Part shown: positions 1-6,159 of the stretch, piece after piece | Layout of the letters: the number at the start of each line of letters is the position of its first letter | Position numbering within the stretch: the stretch's first letter is position 1 | Origin: CAZXBB01 sp964638815 | GTDB lineage: Bacteria > Planctomycetota > Phycisphaerae > Phycisphaerales > SM1A02 | Direction of reading: 5' to 3' | Length of the DNA stretch: 6,159 nt | Assembly: GCA_964638815.1 (NCBI GenBank) | Contig: CAZXBB010000265.1 | Location: forward strand, 1 to 6,159 | Notes under the pieces: generated by a model | Database searches by the model: none | What the model saw: only the letters and a program-made list of their open reading frames with translations | Told to the model about the DNA's origin: nothing | Program-made: the position numbers and the translations under genes

Positions 1-2
1 GC

Positions 3-866
<864 letters not shown>

Positions 867-889
867 GTCGCGGAAGAGCCAGTTGTTCC

Positions 890-918
890 GGACGCCCGGT
901 CATCGTGACCGGGCGTCC
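890..918. terminator. Perfect 13-bp stem hairpin between convergent genes
   Basis: GGACGCCCGGTCA (890-902), a TCG loop (903-905) and TGACCGGGCGTCC (906-918) form a perfect GC-rich stem. It starts 23 bases after the stop of the + strand gene and ends 9 bases before the stop codon of the - strand gene. On the + strand it is followed by TGTCTTC, a weak T-rich run. On the - strand no T-run follows. It is most likely the intrinsic terminator of the + strand gene, and may also block read-through from the opposite side. Confidence 0.8.
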
Positions 919-927
919 TGTCTTCAA

Positions 928-2088
928 TCAGAACGGCCGACCGCACCACGCCCGGTACTGCATCATCGCGCACACCGCGTGCTGCACGTAGTCGATCCGG
1001 ATCTCCGTCGCGCGGTCGTTGAACGAGCGCACGTTGCGGGGATCGTCTTCCGCGAGACGGCAGATCGCCCGCGGGACGCCGCCCGCGAACGCGCCCTCGC
1101 GGACCTGGGCGCGGAGGAGGAACTTCATCCCGTGCTCGACGGACGACGCCACGCGCATCCGCAGGTCCAGGTCGGATTCGGGCAGGAACTCGAGCGCGGC
1201 GAGGAGGCCCTCGAGTCGCGTGGCGGTGGGGGTCGTGCGTCCGTCGCGCGAGAAGCCGCCGTCGAGCCGCGGATCGTCGCAGTCCCACACCTGCTCGGCC
1301 AGGATGCTCTCGCAGACCTGAACGGCGTGGGCCACGATCGCTTCACGGGGCTCAAGGGCGTCGCATTCGTCGTAGACGGGAAGGATGCGGCTGGTGGCGA
1401 TGAGCGCCCAGTGGTCTGCCGGCACGGTTTCCGCGCCGGCGCGGTCACGCGCGAGGAACCCGAGCGCGCGCGCAGCGCCGCGCTTCCATTCCGGCGCGGG
1501 ATCGAGGGCGTCGAGCATCAGGAGTCCGAGCGCGGCCTCGCCGGGGTAGTACAGGCTGGTCCAGCGGTCGCGCCGGCCGACCGACGAGGGAATGTACTTG
1601 GAGTAGAAGCTCCCGTCGTCTTTCTGCATCCAGACGATGAAGCGACCGAGCCCGCGCAGGTCCTCGGGCGGCGTCGAGCCGGTGGCGAGCGTCTCCAGCG
1701 CCGTCAGCGCGACGAGGCCGAGCCCCGCTCCGCCCAGCTTCACCTGCGTGTTTCTGCCGCTGCCGTTGATCTCGGGGCGCGACCACAGGCCGACCAGGCC
1801 CGGCTCGCCCTCGATCGGGCCAATGCAGTGCTCCTGGAGGAACCGCGCCGCGCGGCCGAGCTTCTCGATGGTGCGCAGGTCGGGCTGTGCGGCGCAATGC
1901 GTCGCCAGGGCGTACATCGCGCCGGCATGCCGGAGCACGTTGTATCGCGGCCGGATCGTCACGGCCGGGTCGATATTGATCCGGTACTCGAAGCGCCCGT
2001 CGTGACGGCACGCCCGAAGCAGGTAGTCGATCGATCGTTCGACGGCCTCCGGGTCCACCCGCACCCTGTGTTTGCAGCCTGGTGTCAT
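928..2088 (-). CDS. Hypothetical alpha/alpha-toroid (six-hairpin-like) protein, 386 aa
   Basis: This is probably a cytoplasmic alpha-hairpin repeat protein of the toroid type seen in glycoside hydrolases, epimerases and terpene cyclases; the substrate is unknown. Repeated helix pairs carry family-like motifs: YNVLRHAGAMYALA (49-62), GGAGLGLVALTALE (119-132), FIVWMQKDDGSFYSKY (150-165), SLYYPGEAALGLLML (178-192), DHWALIA (225-231) and a Gly/Thr/Arg-rich GGFS..T.TRLEGLLAALEF (277-301). There is no signal peptide and no membrane segment. The start ATG (2088) lies 7 nt after the SD GGGAGG (2101-2096). A GTG directly upstream (2091) is in frame but only 4 nt from the SD. An in-frame stop at 2121-2119, with no start codon between it and 2091, rules out a longer protein. 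It stands alone, 211 bp downstream of the transporter operon. The fold is an inference from motifs and no catalytic residue can be assigned. Confidence 0.82.
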   Translation of the reverse strand: MTPGCKHRVRVDPEAVERSIDYLLRACRHDGRFEYRINIDPAVTIRPRYNVLRHAGAMYALATHCAAQPDLRTIEKLGRAARFLQEHCIGPIEGEPGLVGLWSRPEINGSGRNTQVKLGGAGLGLVALTALETLATGSTPPEDLRGLGRFIVWMQKDDGSFYSKYIPSSVGRRDRWTSLYYPGEAALGLLMLDALDPAPEWKRGAARALGFLARDRAGAETVPADHWALIATSRILPVYDECDALEPREAIVAHAVQVCESILAEQVWDCDDPRLDGGFSRDGRTTPTATRLEGLLAALEFLPESDLDLRMRVASSVEHGMKFLLRAQVREGAFAGGVPRAICRLAEDDPRNVRSFNDRATEIRIDYVQHAVCAMMQYRAWCGRPF

Positions 2089-2095
2089 CACGTGA

Positions 2096-2101
2096 CCTCC
2101 C
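2096..2101 (-). promoter_or_regulatory. Shine-Dalgarno site of the 386-aa gene
   Basis: On the - strand the sequence is GGGAGG. It lies 7 nt before ATG (2088) and 4 nt before the adjacent GTG (2091), so spacing favours the ATG. Confidence 0.7.
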
Positions 2102-2188
2102 GCATGGTTCCGGGAAGGTCATCGGCCGCCGGACGGGGCGACTGACCCACATCCTCTCCTCCCCGCGCGCGAGGCCGCCGGCCGCAGG

Positions 2189-2239
2189 GGTCGCGCCCAT
2201 CCGCACGCGGGCCGGGGGAGGGTTGCGCCCGTCCGCATG
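2189..2239. repeat. Imperfect 19-bp direct repeat in the 211-bp intergenic gap
   Basis: GGTCGCGCCCATCCGCACG (2189-2207) and GGTTGCGCCCGTCCGCATG (2221-2239) match at 16 of 19 positions and are spaced 32 bp start to start, about three helical turns. They lie between the end of the permease gene and the start of the 386-aa gene, 100-150 bp upstream of the latter. They could be paired protein-binding sites or a relic duplication. No convincing -35/-10 pair is visible in the gap; the only AT-rich spot is CATAATG near 2254-2260. Confidence 0.5.
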
Positions 2240-2302
2240 TCGCCGGAATGTCTCATAATGCCACGGCGCGTCACCGCGCACGCGGAGACGTCCACGCGAT
2301 CA

Positions 2303-4138
2303 TCAGGTCGCCTGCCGCGTGACCTCCTCGAGGATCCGGCACTCGCGGTGCTGGAGCAGGCGACCTTCGACGCGGATCACGCGCCCGTAGATCCACCCGA
2401 CGACCACGATCTCGACGAGCGAGAGCGACAGGTACACCGGCACGCCCGACCGCCACCCGATCGCATCGAGGCCGAACTCGAGGCCGAGGGGGATGAGCGT
2501 CGGCAGCATCGCGATCGGGAAGAGGAAGGCGAAGCCCATCTGTTTCAGGACCGTCGTCACCTTCGGATGCGCGGGCTTGAACGTCGTCGCGGACATCGCC
2601 ATCGGAGCGATGATCGAGACCACGTTGCCAACGAGGCAGCAGATCATGTACACGCTGCCGAGCTGGAGGATCGACGCGAGCAGGTGGGTCGGGCGCAGCG
2701 GAAAGACGAACTGGACCGCCGCGAGCCCGATACCGCCGACGGCGAACGCGACGGGCGCGACCGAGAGGTTTCTGCCGATCAGGATCTCGTGCCGCGCGAC
2801 CGGGGCGAGCACGAGCGCGCGGAAGCCGTCGCGGTCGAAGCCGAAGAGGTTCTGGAGGAGCTGCACGATGCAGAACATGGCCAGCGCGAGCGTGCCCACC
2901 GCGAGCAGCGGCGGAAGCTGCTCGGGTACGTCGCGTGCACGGTTCATCATGAGCATCGAGCCGAAGAGCACGAGCAGGATGACCGGCGTCAGCAGCAGCA
3001 TCTTCGCCTGCGGGGATCGCGTGAGCGAGCGGTAGCCGGCGAGCGCGATCGCCGCGGTCTGGTCGGAGCACCACGGCAGCGTCCGCTCGACCAGGCTGGG
3101 GCGCCCCGCCGCGCGGCCCGCGGTGGCGGCGCGGCCCGCGGTGGCGGCGCGGCCCGGCTTCTTTCGCGCGGATCGACGGCCGCCGCCGCCGCCGCGGGTG
3201 TAGAGCCGCATCGTCGTCCGGTACGAGAGCGCGAGGCTGACGGCCGCGATCGCGAACGCGCCGAGCGAACCGAGCGCGCCCGGCAGCGCGTCGCCCCGGG
3301 CCGCGGCCATCGCGCCGTAGGGAAGCCAGCCCGGCGGCAGGCAGAGGTTGACCTTCACCATCCTGGCCATCAGCCGCCGGTCCTTCTCCGCTTCCGCCGC
3401 CCGCGACTCGTCCGCCCGCTGCTGCACGGCCGCTTTGAATTCGGTCGCGTCGATCTCGCCGGCGTCCCGCTGCCGGACCGCCTCGTCCACCCGCGTCGCT
3501 CGGGGGCCGTCCCGCTCCCGGCTCATCCAGAAGAACAGTTGTGGCGTCTGGGTGAGGCCGATGAACACGAGCGTCACGACGGCGATCACGGTCCCGCGGC
3601 GACGCTTGTTCGCCATGATCGCCGCGAGCCAGCCGCGGAACTGGAACGTCAGCGCCGTGACCATGAGGAAGAACGTCACGACGAGTGGAAGGACGACCAG
3701 CATGCCCGCACCCTTGACGATGACGAGCGCCACGGCGAGCGCGGTCATCGCGGGCACGAAGACGATGAGCGCGAAGCTGAGCAGCGATCCGCAGTAGTTG
3801 AGCAGGAACGCCCCCCGCATCGACACGGGCAGGTGCAGGAGCCTGTCGAGCGACAGCGACTCCGAGCGCTGGAGCTCCGTGACGACGCCGATGACCCAGA
3901 AGAACAGGAATAGGACGATCAGGACGTCCCACAGGAAGAGCAGGTCCTCGGGCCGGGCGTCGTCGAGGAGGTTCACGCCGAGAAGAAGCGGAACCACGAA
4001 TGCGACGAGCGCGGTGATGAAGGTCACGACCGCGATCAGGACCGTGACGACGCCGCCGAGCGGCGTGCGGCGCCGGAGCTGGTTCAGCGCGAGCCGCCAT
4101 TTGAGCCAGAGGATGGCGGCGAGACGCGGCGGGATCAT
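2303..4138 (-). CDS. ABC-2-type transporter permease, 611 aa
   Basis: This is the membrane subunit of an ABC exporter, partner of the ATPase encoded just upstream. About twelve hydrophobic segments are visible, near residues 29-55, 66-86, 111-140, 145-165, 181-199, 287-306, 379-397, 408-430, 458-480, 488-511, 531-551 and 567-585. The protein looks two-fold: LSLDRLLHLPVSMRGAFL (95-112) and the similar DGFRALVLAPVARHEILIG (437-455) are the cytoplasmic elbow motifs of ABC-2 permeases, one per half. A charged, coiled-coil-like loop (206-262) is followed by LPPGWLPYGA (267-276). A Gly/Arg/Ala-rich basic linker (315-348), containing a short repeat, joins the halves. The start ATG (4138-4136) overlaps the ATPase stop as ATGA, with GGAG 10 nt upstream. 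At 611 aa it is about twice a standard ABC-2 half-permease, so one chain may supply the whole channel. The substrate is unknown; lipid, polysaccharide or drug export cannot be told apart from sequence. Confidence 0.9.
   Translation of the reverse strand: MIPPRLAAILWLKWRLALNQLRRRTPLGGVVTVLIAVVTFITALVAFVVPLLLGVNLLDDARPEDLLFLWDVLIVLFLFFWVIGVVTELQRSESLSLDRLLHLPVSMRGAFLLNYCGSLLSFALIVFVPAMTALAVALVIVKGAGMLVVLPLVVTFFLMVTALTFQFRGWLAAIMANKRRRGTVIAVVTLVFIGLTQTPQLFFWMSRERDGPRATRVDEAVRQRDAGEIDATEFKAAVQQRADESRAAEAEKDRRLMARMVKVNLCLPPGWLPYGAMAAARGDALPGALGSLGAFAIAAVSLALSYRTTMRLYTRGGGGGRRSARKKPGRAATAGRAATAGRAAGRPSLVERTLPWCSDQTAAIALAGYRSLTRSPQAKMLLLTPVILLVLFGSMLMMNRARDVPEQLPPLLAVGTLALAMFCIVQLLQNLFGFDRDGFRALVLAPVARHEILIGRNLSVAPVAFAVGGIGLAAVQFVFPLRPTHLLASILQLGSVYMICCLVGNVVSIIAPMAMSATTFKPAHPKVTTVLKQMGFAFLFPIAMLPTLIPLGLEFGLDAIGWRSGVPVYLSLSLVEIVVVGWIYGRVIRVEGRLLQHRECRILEEVTRQAT
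3111..3155. repeat. 18-bp in-frame tandem repeat (2.5 copies) in the permease gene
   Basis: The unit GCGCGGCCCGCGGTGGCG occurs exactly at 3111-3128 and 3129-3146, followed by a half copy at 3147-3155. Read on the - strand it encodes an Ala-Gly-Arg-Ala-Ala-Thr motif repeated within residues 329-344 of the permease, inside the basic linker between its two halves. Copies are identical at the DNA level, which suggests recent slippage. The 18-bp unit keeps the reading frame. Confidence 0.9.
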
Positions 4139-4935
4139 CCCGCGGCGTCTCCGGCCGGTTGCCCCGCCTCGCCACCGGGGCGGAGCCAGCTGAGCTGCTG
4201 GTGCGCGCCCTCGGTCGTCCCGACCACCTCGAGGAATCGATTCTCGAGCGAGTCGCCCCGGCGCAGCGTCTCCAGCGAGGCCTGCTCCACGAGCCGGCCC
4301 TCGGCGATGATGCCGACGTGCGTGCACAGCCGCTCGACGATCTCGAGGACGTGCGACGTCAGGAACACCGTCGAGCCGCGCGAGACGAACGTCGAGAGCA
4401 GATCGCGGATCACGCGCGACGTCACCGCGTCAACGCCTTCGAACGGCTCGTCGAGGAAGAGCAGGTCAGGATCCGGCAGCAGCGCGGCGGCGAGCGCCAG
4501 CTTCTTCTTCATGCCGTGCGAGTACTCGATCGTGAGCTTGTTCTCCGCATCCTCCAGCCGCAGCAGGGAGAGCAGCTCGGGGATGCGGCTGCGGATCGTG
4601 TCGCGTGGGAGCAGGTACATCCGTCCGACGAAAGTGAGATGCTCGCGCGCAGTGAGGTGGTCGAAGAGCGCCAGGTCCTCGGGCACGACACCGATCCGCT
4701 GTTTGACCTCGAGCGCCTGCGCGGGCACGAGAGGATCGCGGTCGAGCAGGGTGATCCGGCCGCCGGAGGGCGCGAGGAGGCCCGTCAGCATCTTGATGGT
4801 CGTGGACTTGCCGGCGCCGTTCGGCCCGAGGAAGCCGTAGAACGTGCCCTGTCCGACGCGGAGGTCGATCGCGTTCACGGCACACACTTCGTTGAAATGA
4901 CGGGTGAGGCCGTGCGTCTCGATCGCCAGCGTCAT
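4135..4935 (-). CDS. ABC transporter ATP-binding protein, 266 aa
   Basis: This is the cytoplasmic ATPase that powers the ABC-2 permease encoded next. Walker A is GPNGAGKST (37-45), the Q-loop region is GVVPEDLALFD (82-92), the signature is YSHGMKKKL (138-146), Walker B is LLFLDEPFEGVD (158-169), the D-loop follows in GVDAVTSR, and the H-loop histidine is 195 (TSHVLEIVERL). The Q-loop carries Glu86 where most ABC proteins have Gln, and the signature is SHGM rather than SGGQ. Both variants recur in ABC-2-type exporter ATPases and do not suggest inactivity. The C-terminal tail (SLENRFLEVVG) resembles the end of CcmA/NatA-type ATPases. The start ATG is set by an SD GGAGG (4946-4942) 6 nt upstream and overlaps the previous stop as ATGA. 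The longer in-frame extension to 5256 is out-of-frame sequence of the neighbour and is rejected. Its own stop overlaps the permease start in the same way. Confidence 0.95.
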   Translation of the reverse strand: MTLAIETHGLTRHFNEVCAVNAIDLRVGQGTFYGFLGPNGAGKSTTIKMLTGLLAPSGGRITLLDRDPLVPAQALEVKQRIGVVPEDLALFDHLTAREHLTFVGRMYLLPRDTIRSRIPELLSLLRLEDAENKLTIEYSHGMKKKLALAAALLPDPDLLFLDEPFEGVDAVTSRVIRDLLSTFVSRGSTVFLTSHVLEIVERLCTHVGIIAEGRLVEQASLETLRRGDSLENRFLEVVGTTEGAHQQLSWLRPGGEAGQPAGDAAG

Positions 4936-5309
4936 CCCGCGCCTCCGCGGCGCGCCGCCAGGAACGAGCGCACCGCGAAGACGAGGTAGACGAGGCACGC
5001 GAGGGCCATGATCGACTGGACCACGACCGCGACGGGGCGCGCGACGTCGTCCGGGTTCGTGATCAGCGCGGGCAGACTGATCAGGCCGCGTCCGGCGCCG
5101 AGAAGGCCGATCACCGCGAGCACGATCGCGATGTGCGTGGCCAGCGCCTTCCGGGCGGCGACGCGCCGCCCCCACACCCCGAGGATGAGGATCGGCGTGC
5201 CGACGAACGCGGGGATGAGCGCCGTGAAGCTCGGTGTGTCGGTCGTGAGGCTCCATCCGTACGCGGCGACGCCGAGCATGAGCAGGAAGAGGCCGAGGGC
5301 GATGGTCAT
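4932..5309 (-). CDS. Small four-helix membrane protein, 125 aa
   Basis: This is an unnamed integral membrane protein. Four hydrophobic segments are visible near 3-20, 29-47, 57-77 and 93-115. A conserved-looking polar hairpin, TTDTPSFTALIPAFVG (22-37), joins the first two, and a basic C-terminus (RSFLAARRGGAG) should be cytoplasmic by the positive-inside rule. The start ATG (5309-5307) overlaps the stop of the STAS gene as ATGA and has AAGGA (5322-5318) 8 nt upstream. The gene's own stop overlaps the ATPase start as ATGA. This double coupling suggests production in step with the transporter, perhaps as an accessory subunit; that is inference. I know of similar short proteins with a TALIPA-type motif in environmental bacteria but cannot attach a function. 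It is too short and lacks motifs for a second permease. Confidence 0.85.
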   Translation of the reverse strand: MTIALGLFLLMLGVAAYGWSLTTDTPSFTALIPAFVGTPILILGVWGRRVAARKALATHIAIVLAVIGLLGAGRGLISLPALITNPDDVARPVAVVVQSIMALACLVYLVFAVRSFLAARRGGAG

Positions 5310-5725
5310 GTCACGTGTCCTTCGCTCGCCCTGCCGGGGGCGGGGGCGGGGGCGGGTGAGGTTGAGGGGGAACTGGTCGCGGTGGGCGGGCGGAACGCGA
5401 GCCGCGCGCGGTTGACGTCGGGGTAGAGCTCGATGAGCCTGTCGAGCTTCGTCGCCTGGAGCACCTGCGGGACCAGGCCGCGCACCGCGCACACCTTCAC
5501 GTCGCCGCCGTGCCGCTCCATACGCTTGTGGAGGCGGATCAGGATGCTCAGCCCGTAGCTCGAGATGAACGTGAGCCGGCTGCAGTCGACGATGAGCTTC
5601 CGGAGCCCGGCGTCCACGAGACGCTCGATCTCCGTGACGAACTGCTCCGCCGTGTCGGCGTTGAGGCCGCCGTCGGCGGCGAGGATCAGCACGTCTCCGT
5701 CGATCTCGTCCGCGTAGAACTCCAC
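5306..5725 (-). CDS. STAS-domain protein (anti-sigma factor antagonist-like), 139 aa
   Basis: It carries one complete STAS domain (about residues 1-105) of the SpoIIAA/RsbV type: an N-terminal beta strand (DVLILAADGGL), a helix with NADTAEQFVTEIERLVDAG (22-40), the strand KLIVDCSRL (43-51), the switch loop FISSYGLSILIRLHKR (53-68), then GGDVKVCAVRG and LIELYPDVN. Family members act by binding partner kinases or anti-sigma factors and are switched by Ser/Thr phosphorylation in this loop. Ser56 aligns with the phosphorylated Ser of RsbV by my reading; the usual preceding Asp is Ser55 and the following Ser/Thr is Tyr57. A Pro/Ala/Ser/Thr-rich tail (112-139) is an addition. The start is GTG with no SD, directly downstream of a promoter. 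An in-frame stop at 5761-5759 limits any extension. It is the first gene of the transporter operon. No anti-sigma kinase or phosphatase gene is in view, so the partner may be the ABC complex, as for MlaB. Confidence 0.88.
   Translation of the reverse strand: MEFYADEIDGDVLILAADGGLNADTAEQFVTEIERLVDAGLRKLIVDCSRLTFISSYGLSILIRLHKRMERHGGDVKVCAVRGLVPQVLQATKLDRLIELYPDVNRARLAFRPPTATSSPSTSPAPAPAPGRASEGHVT
5336..5356 (+). repeat. Short G5C repeat, G-quadruplex-type motif
   Basis: The + strand reads three G5 runs and a final G3 run, each separated by a single C. This fits a G-quadruplex pattern with one-base loops. It lies inside the 3' end of the STAS gene, on the template strand, and encodes part of the Pro/Ala tail (repeated Ala-Pro). 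Confidence 0.75.
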
Positions 5726-5732
5726 GGTTGCG

Positions 5733-5762
5733 ACTATATGCGATCGGGACGTCGCCCATCAA
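5733..5762 (-). promoter_or_regulatory. Sigma70-type promoter of the STAS/ABC operon
   Basis: On the - strand TTGATG (5762-5757, matching TTGACA at four of six) is followed by an 18-bp spacer and TATAGT (5738-5733, five of six to TATAAT). It is preceded by a T-run that is unusually AT-rich for this DNA. Normal spacing from the -10 box puts the transcription start at about 5726-5725, which is the GTG start codon of the STAS gene. The transcript would therefore have no 5' leader, in line with the absence of an SD. Confidence 0.65.
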
Positions 5763-5859
5763 AAAGGACACGCGAGCCCCAACCGGGGGATCGCGTATCC
5801 GTACGGGGCGTGCGACGGTGCACACCGCCACGTGCGGGGGTGCCTGGGTCGGTCTGAAA

Positions 5860-5907
5860 GGTCCGGGTCGTGGAAGATCCGGGTGGTGGAAGATCCGGGT
5901 CGTGGAA
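5860..5907. repeat. 16-bp tandem repeat, three copies
   Basis: The units GGTCCGGGTCGTGGAA (5860-5875), GATCCGGGTGGTGGAA (5876-5891) and GATCCGGGTCGTGGAA (5892-5907) are adjacent, with one or two differences between units. A more degenerate stretch (5845-5859) may be a fourth copy. The array is non-coding. It lies 14 bp beyond the stop of the right-hand gene and about 100 bp upstream of the operon's -35 box. It may be a regulator-binding array, a dispersed intergenic repeat, or simple slippage. Confidence 0.9.
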
Positions 5908-5921
5908 GCACCTGCCCGTCC

Positions 5922-6158
5922 TCACGAGCGGCTTCGCCCGGGTTCCCGGTCCGGATTCGCTTGCGCGTCGAGCGGGCCGAAGCGGTGGAACTCGATCCAC
6001 TCGTCCCAGGCCGGGTCGATCTCAAACCGCGTGATCCGGTGGATCCCGAGGCGACGGCGGACCGCCTCGACGTACTCGCCCCGCCGCGTCGCGTCCGCGT
6101 CGGCCGCCGCGGCGTTGTGATAGACGACCAGCCAGACAACCTCGCCGCGCGGCAGCGT
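5922..6158 (-). CDS. C-terminal 78 residues of an unrecognised protein (5'-truncated)
   Basis: The - strand frame entered at 6158 is open for 78 codons to a TGA at 5924-5922; the start lies right of the window. I do not recognise the family. The visible part has an alpha/beta character: a hydrophobic strand (GEVVWLVVYHNA), a helix (GEYVEAVRRRLGI), a strand (ITRFEIDPA), then DEWIEFHRFGPL and a polar, probably disordered tail. Codon choice has high GC3, and the aromatic and acidic residues are balanced. The competing frames across this stretch are Arg/Ser/Pro-rich, as expected for shadows. The product looks soluble. It is separated from the STAS operon by 196 bp holding a promoter and a repeat, so it is probably a separate transcription unit in the same direction. 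No clear terminator follows it. Confidence 0.7.
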   Translation of the reverse strand, partial: TLPRGEVVWLVVYHNAAAADADATRRGEYVEAVRRRLGIHRITRFEIDPAWDEWIEFHRFGPLDAQANPDREPGRSRS

Positions 6159-6159
6159 C

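Noticed and set aside
883..2145. 420-codon + strand open frame opposite the 386-aa gene
   Set aside because: Its product is Arg/Ala/Glu-rich with no domain, a usual antisense shadow in GC-rich DNA. The opposite frame has repeat motifs, an SD and normal composition.
2150..2165. Strong SD-like GGGGAGGAGAGG followed by ATG (2152-2150, - strand)
   Set aside because: The frame is not that of the 386-aa gene and gives Arg/Pro-rich sequence running through that gene out of frame. It could be a decoy or a leader start, but no short closed leader peptide exists here.
2254..2260. CATAATG as a -10 box in the 211-bp gap
   Set aside because: No -35 match lies at 16-18 bp on either strand, and no + strand gene follows.
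2237..3913. 558-codon + strand open frame opposite the permease gene
   Set aside because: The product is a low-complexity Arg/Asp/Glu/His string, the mirror of hydrophobic codons in the permease. It has no SD and no domain.
2271..4175. 634-codon - strand open frame overlapping the permease
   Set aside because: It is Arg/Ala/Pro-rich in a shifted frame; the permease frame explains the region with membrane segments and ABC-2 motifs.
4936..5256. N-terminal extension of the ABC ATPase frame to 5256
   Set aside because: The added 107 residues are His/Arg/Pro-rich and out of frame with the small membrane protein. ATG 4935 has a good SD and gives a standard ABC N-terminus.
5845..5921. Repeat array as a CRISPR
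   Set aside because: The units are 16 bp and directly adjacent, with no spacers and no cas genes.

Overview
The window is very GC-rich bacterial DNA (by eye about two thirds G+C) with strong third-position GC bias and purine-rich Shine-Dalgarno (SD) sites. The coding style and the exporter family would fit a high-GC, Gram-negative-type lineage such as Acidobacteriota, Planctomycetota or Gemmatimonadota. Nothing in the window fixes the phylum. There are no RNA genes, insertion sequences, CRISPR arrays or phage genes.

Layout: (1) 3-866, + strand, is the 3' part of an unrecognised gene whose product carries a 39-residue, almost pure aspartate tract. (2) A perfect 13-bp stem hairpin (890-918) separates it from a convergent gene. 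(3) 928-2088, - strand, is a standalone 386-aa protein that looks like an alpha-hairpin (alpha/alpha toroid) enzyme of unknown substrate. (4) A 211-bp gap (2092-2302) holds its SD and an imperfect direct repeat. (5) 2303-5725, - strand, is a tight four-gene operon, read from right to left: STAS-domain protein, small four-helix membrane protein, ABC ATPase, large ABC-2-type permease. Each of its three junctions is a 4-base ATGA overlap. (6) A 196-bp gap (5726-5921) holds the operon promoter and a 16-bp tandem repeat. (7) 5922-6158, - strand, is the 3' end of another unrecognised gene that runs off the right edge.

How the genes may work together: the ATPase and permease form a complete two-component ABC-2-type transporter, probably an exporter or membrane-remodelling pump. 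The small membrane protein and the STAS protein are translationally coupled to it, so they are candidate accessory or regulatory subunits. A STAS protein that partners an ABC ATPase is known from the Mla system (MlaB with MlaF), but the permease here is not of the MlaE type, so any parallel is only a hypothesis. The operon promoter (TTGATG, 18 bp, TATAGT) places the predicted transcription start at or one base before the GTG start codon of the STAS gene, which has no SD. The operon mRNA is therefore probably leaderless.

The best leads are the STAS/ABC-2 operon, its apparently leaderless start, and several unexplained repeats.
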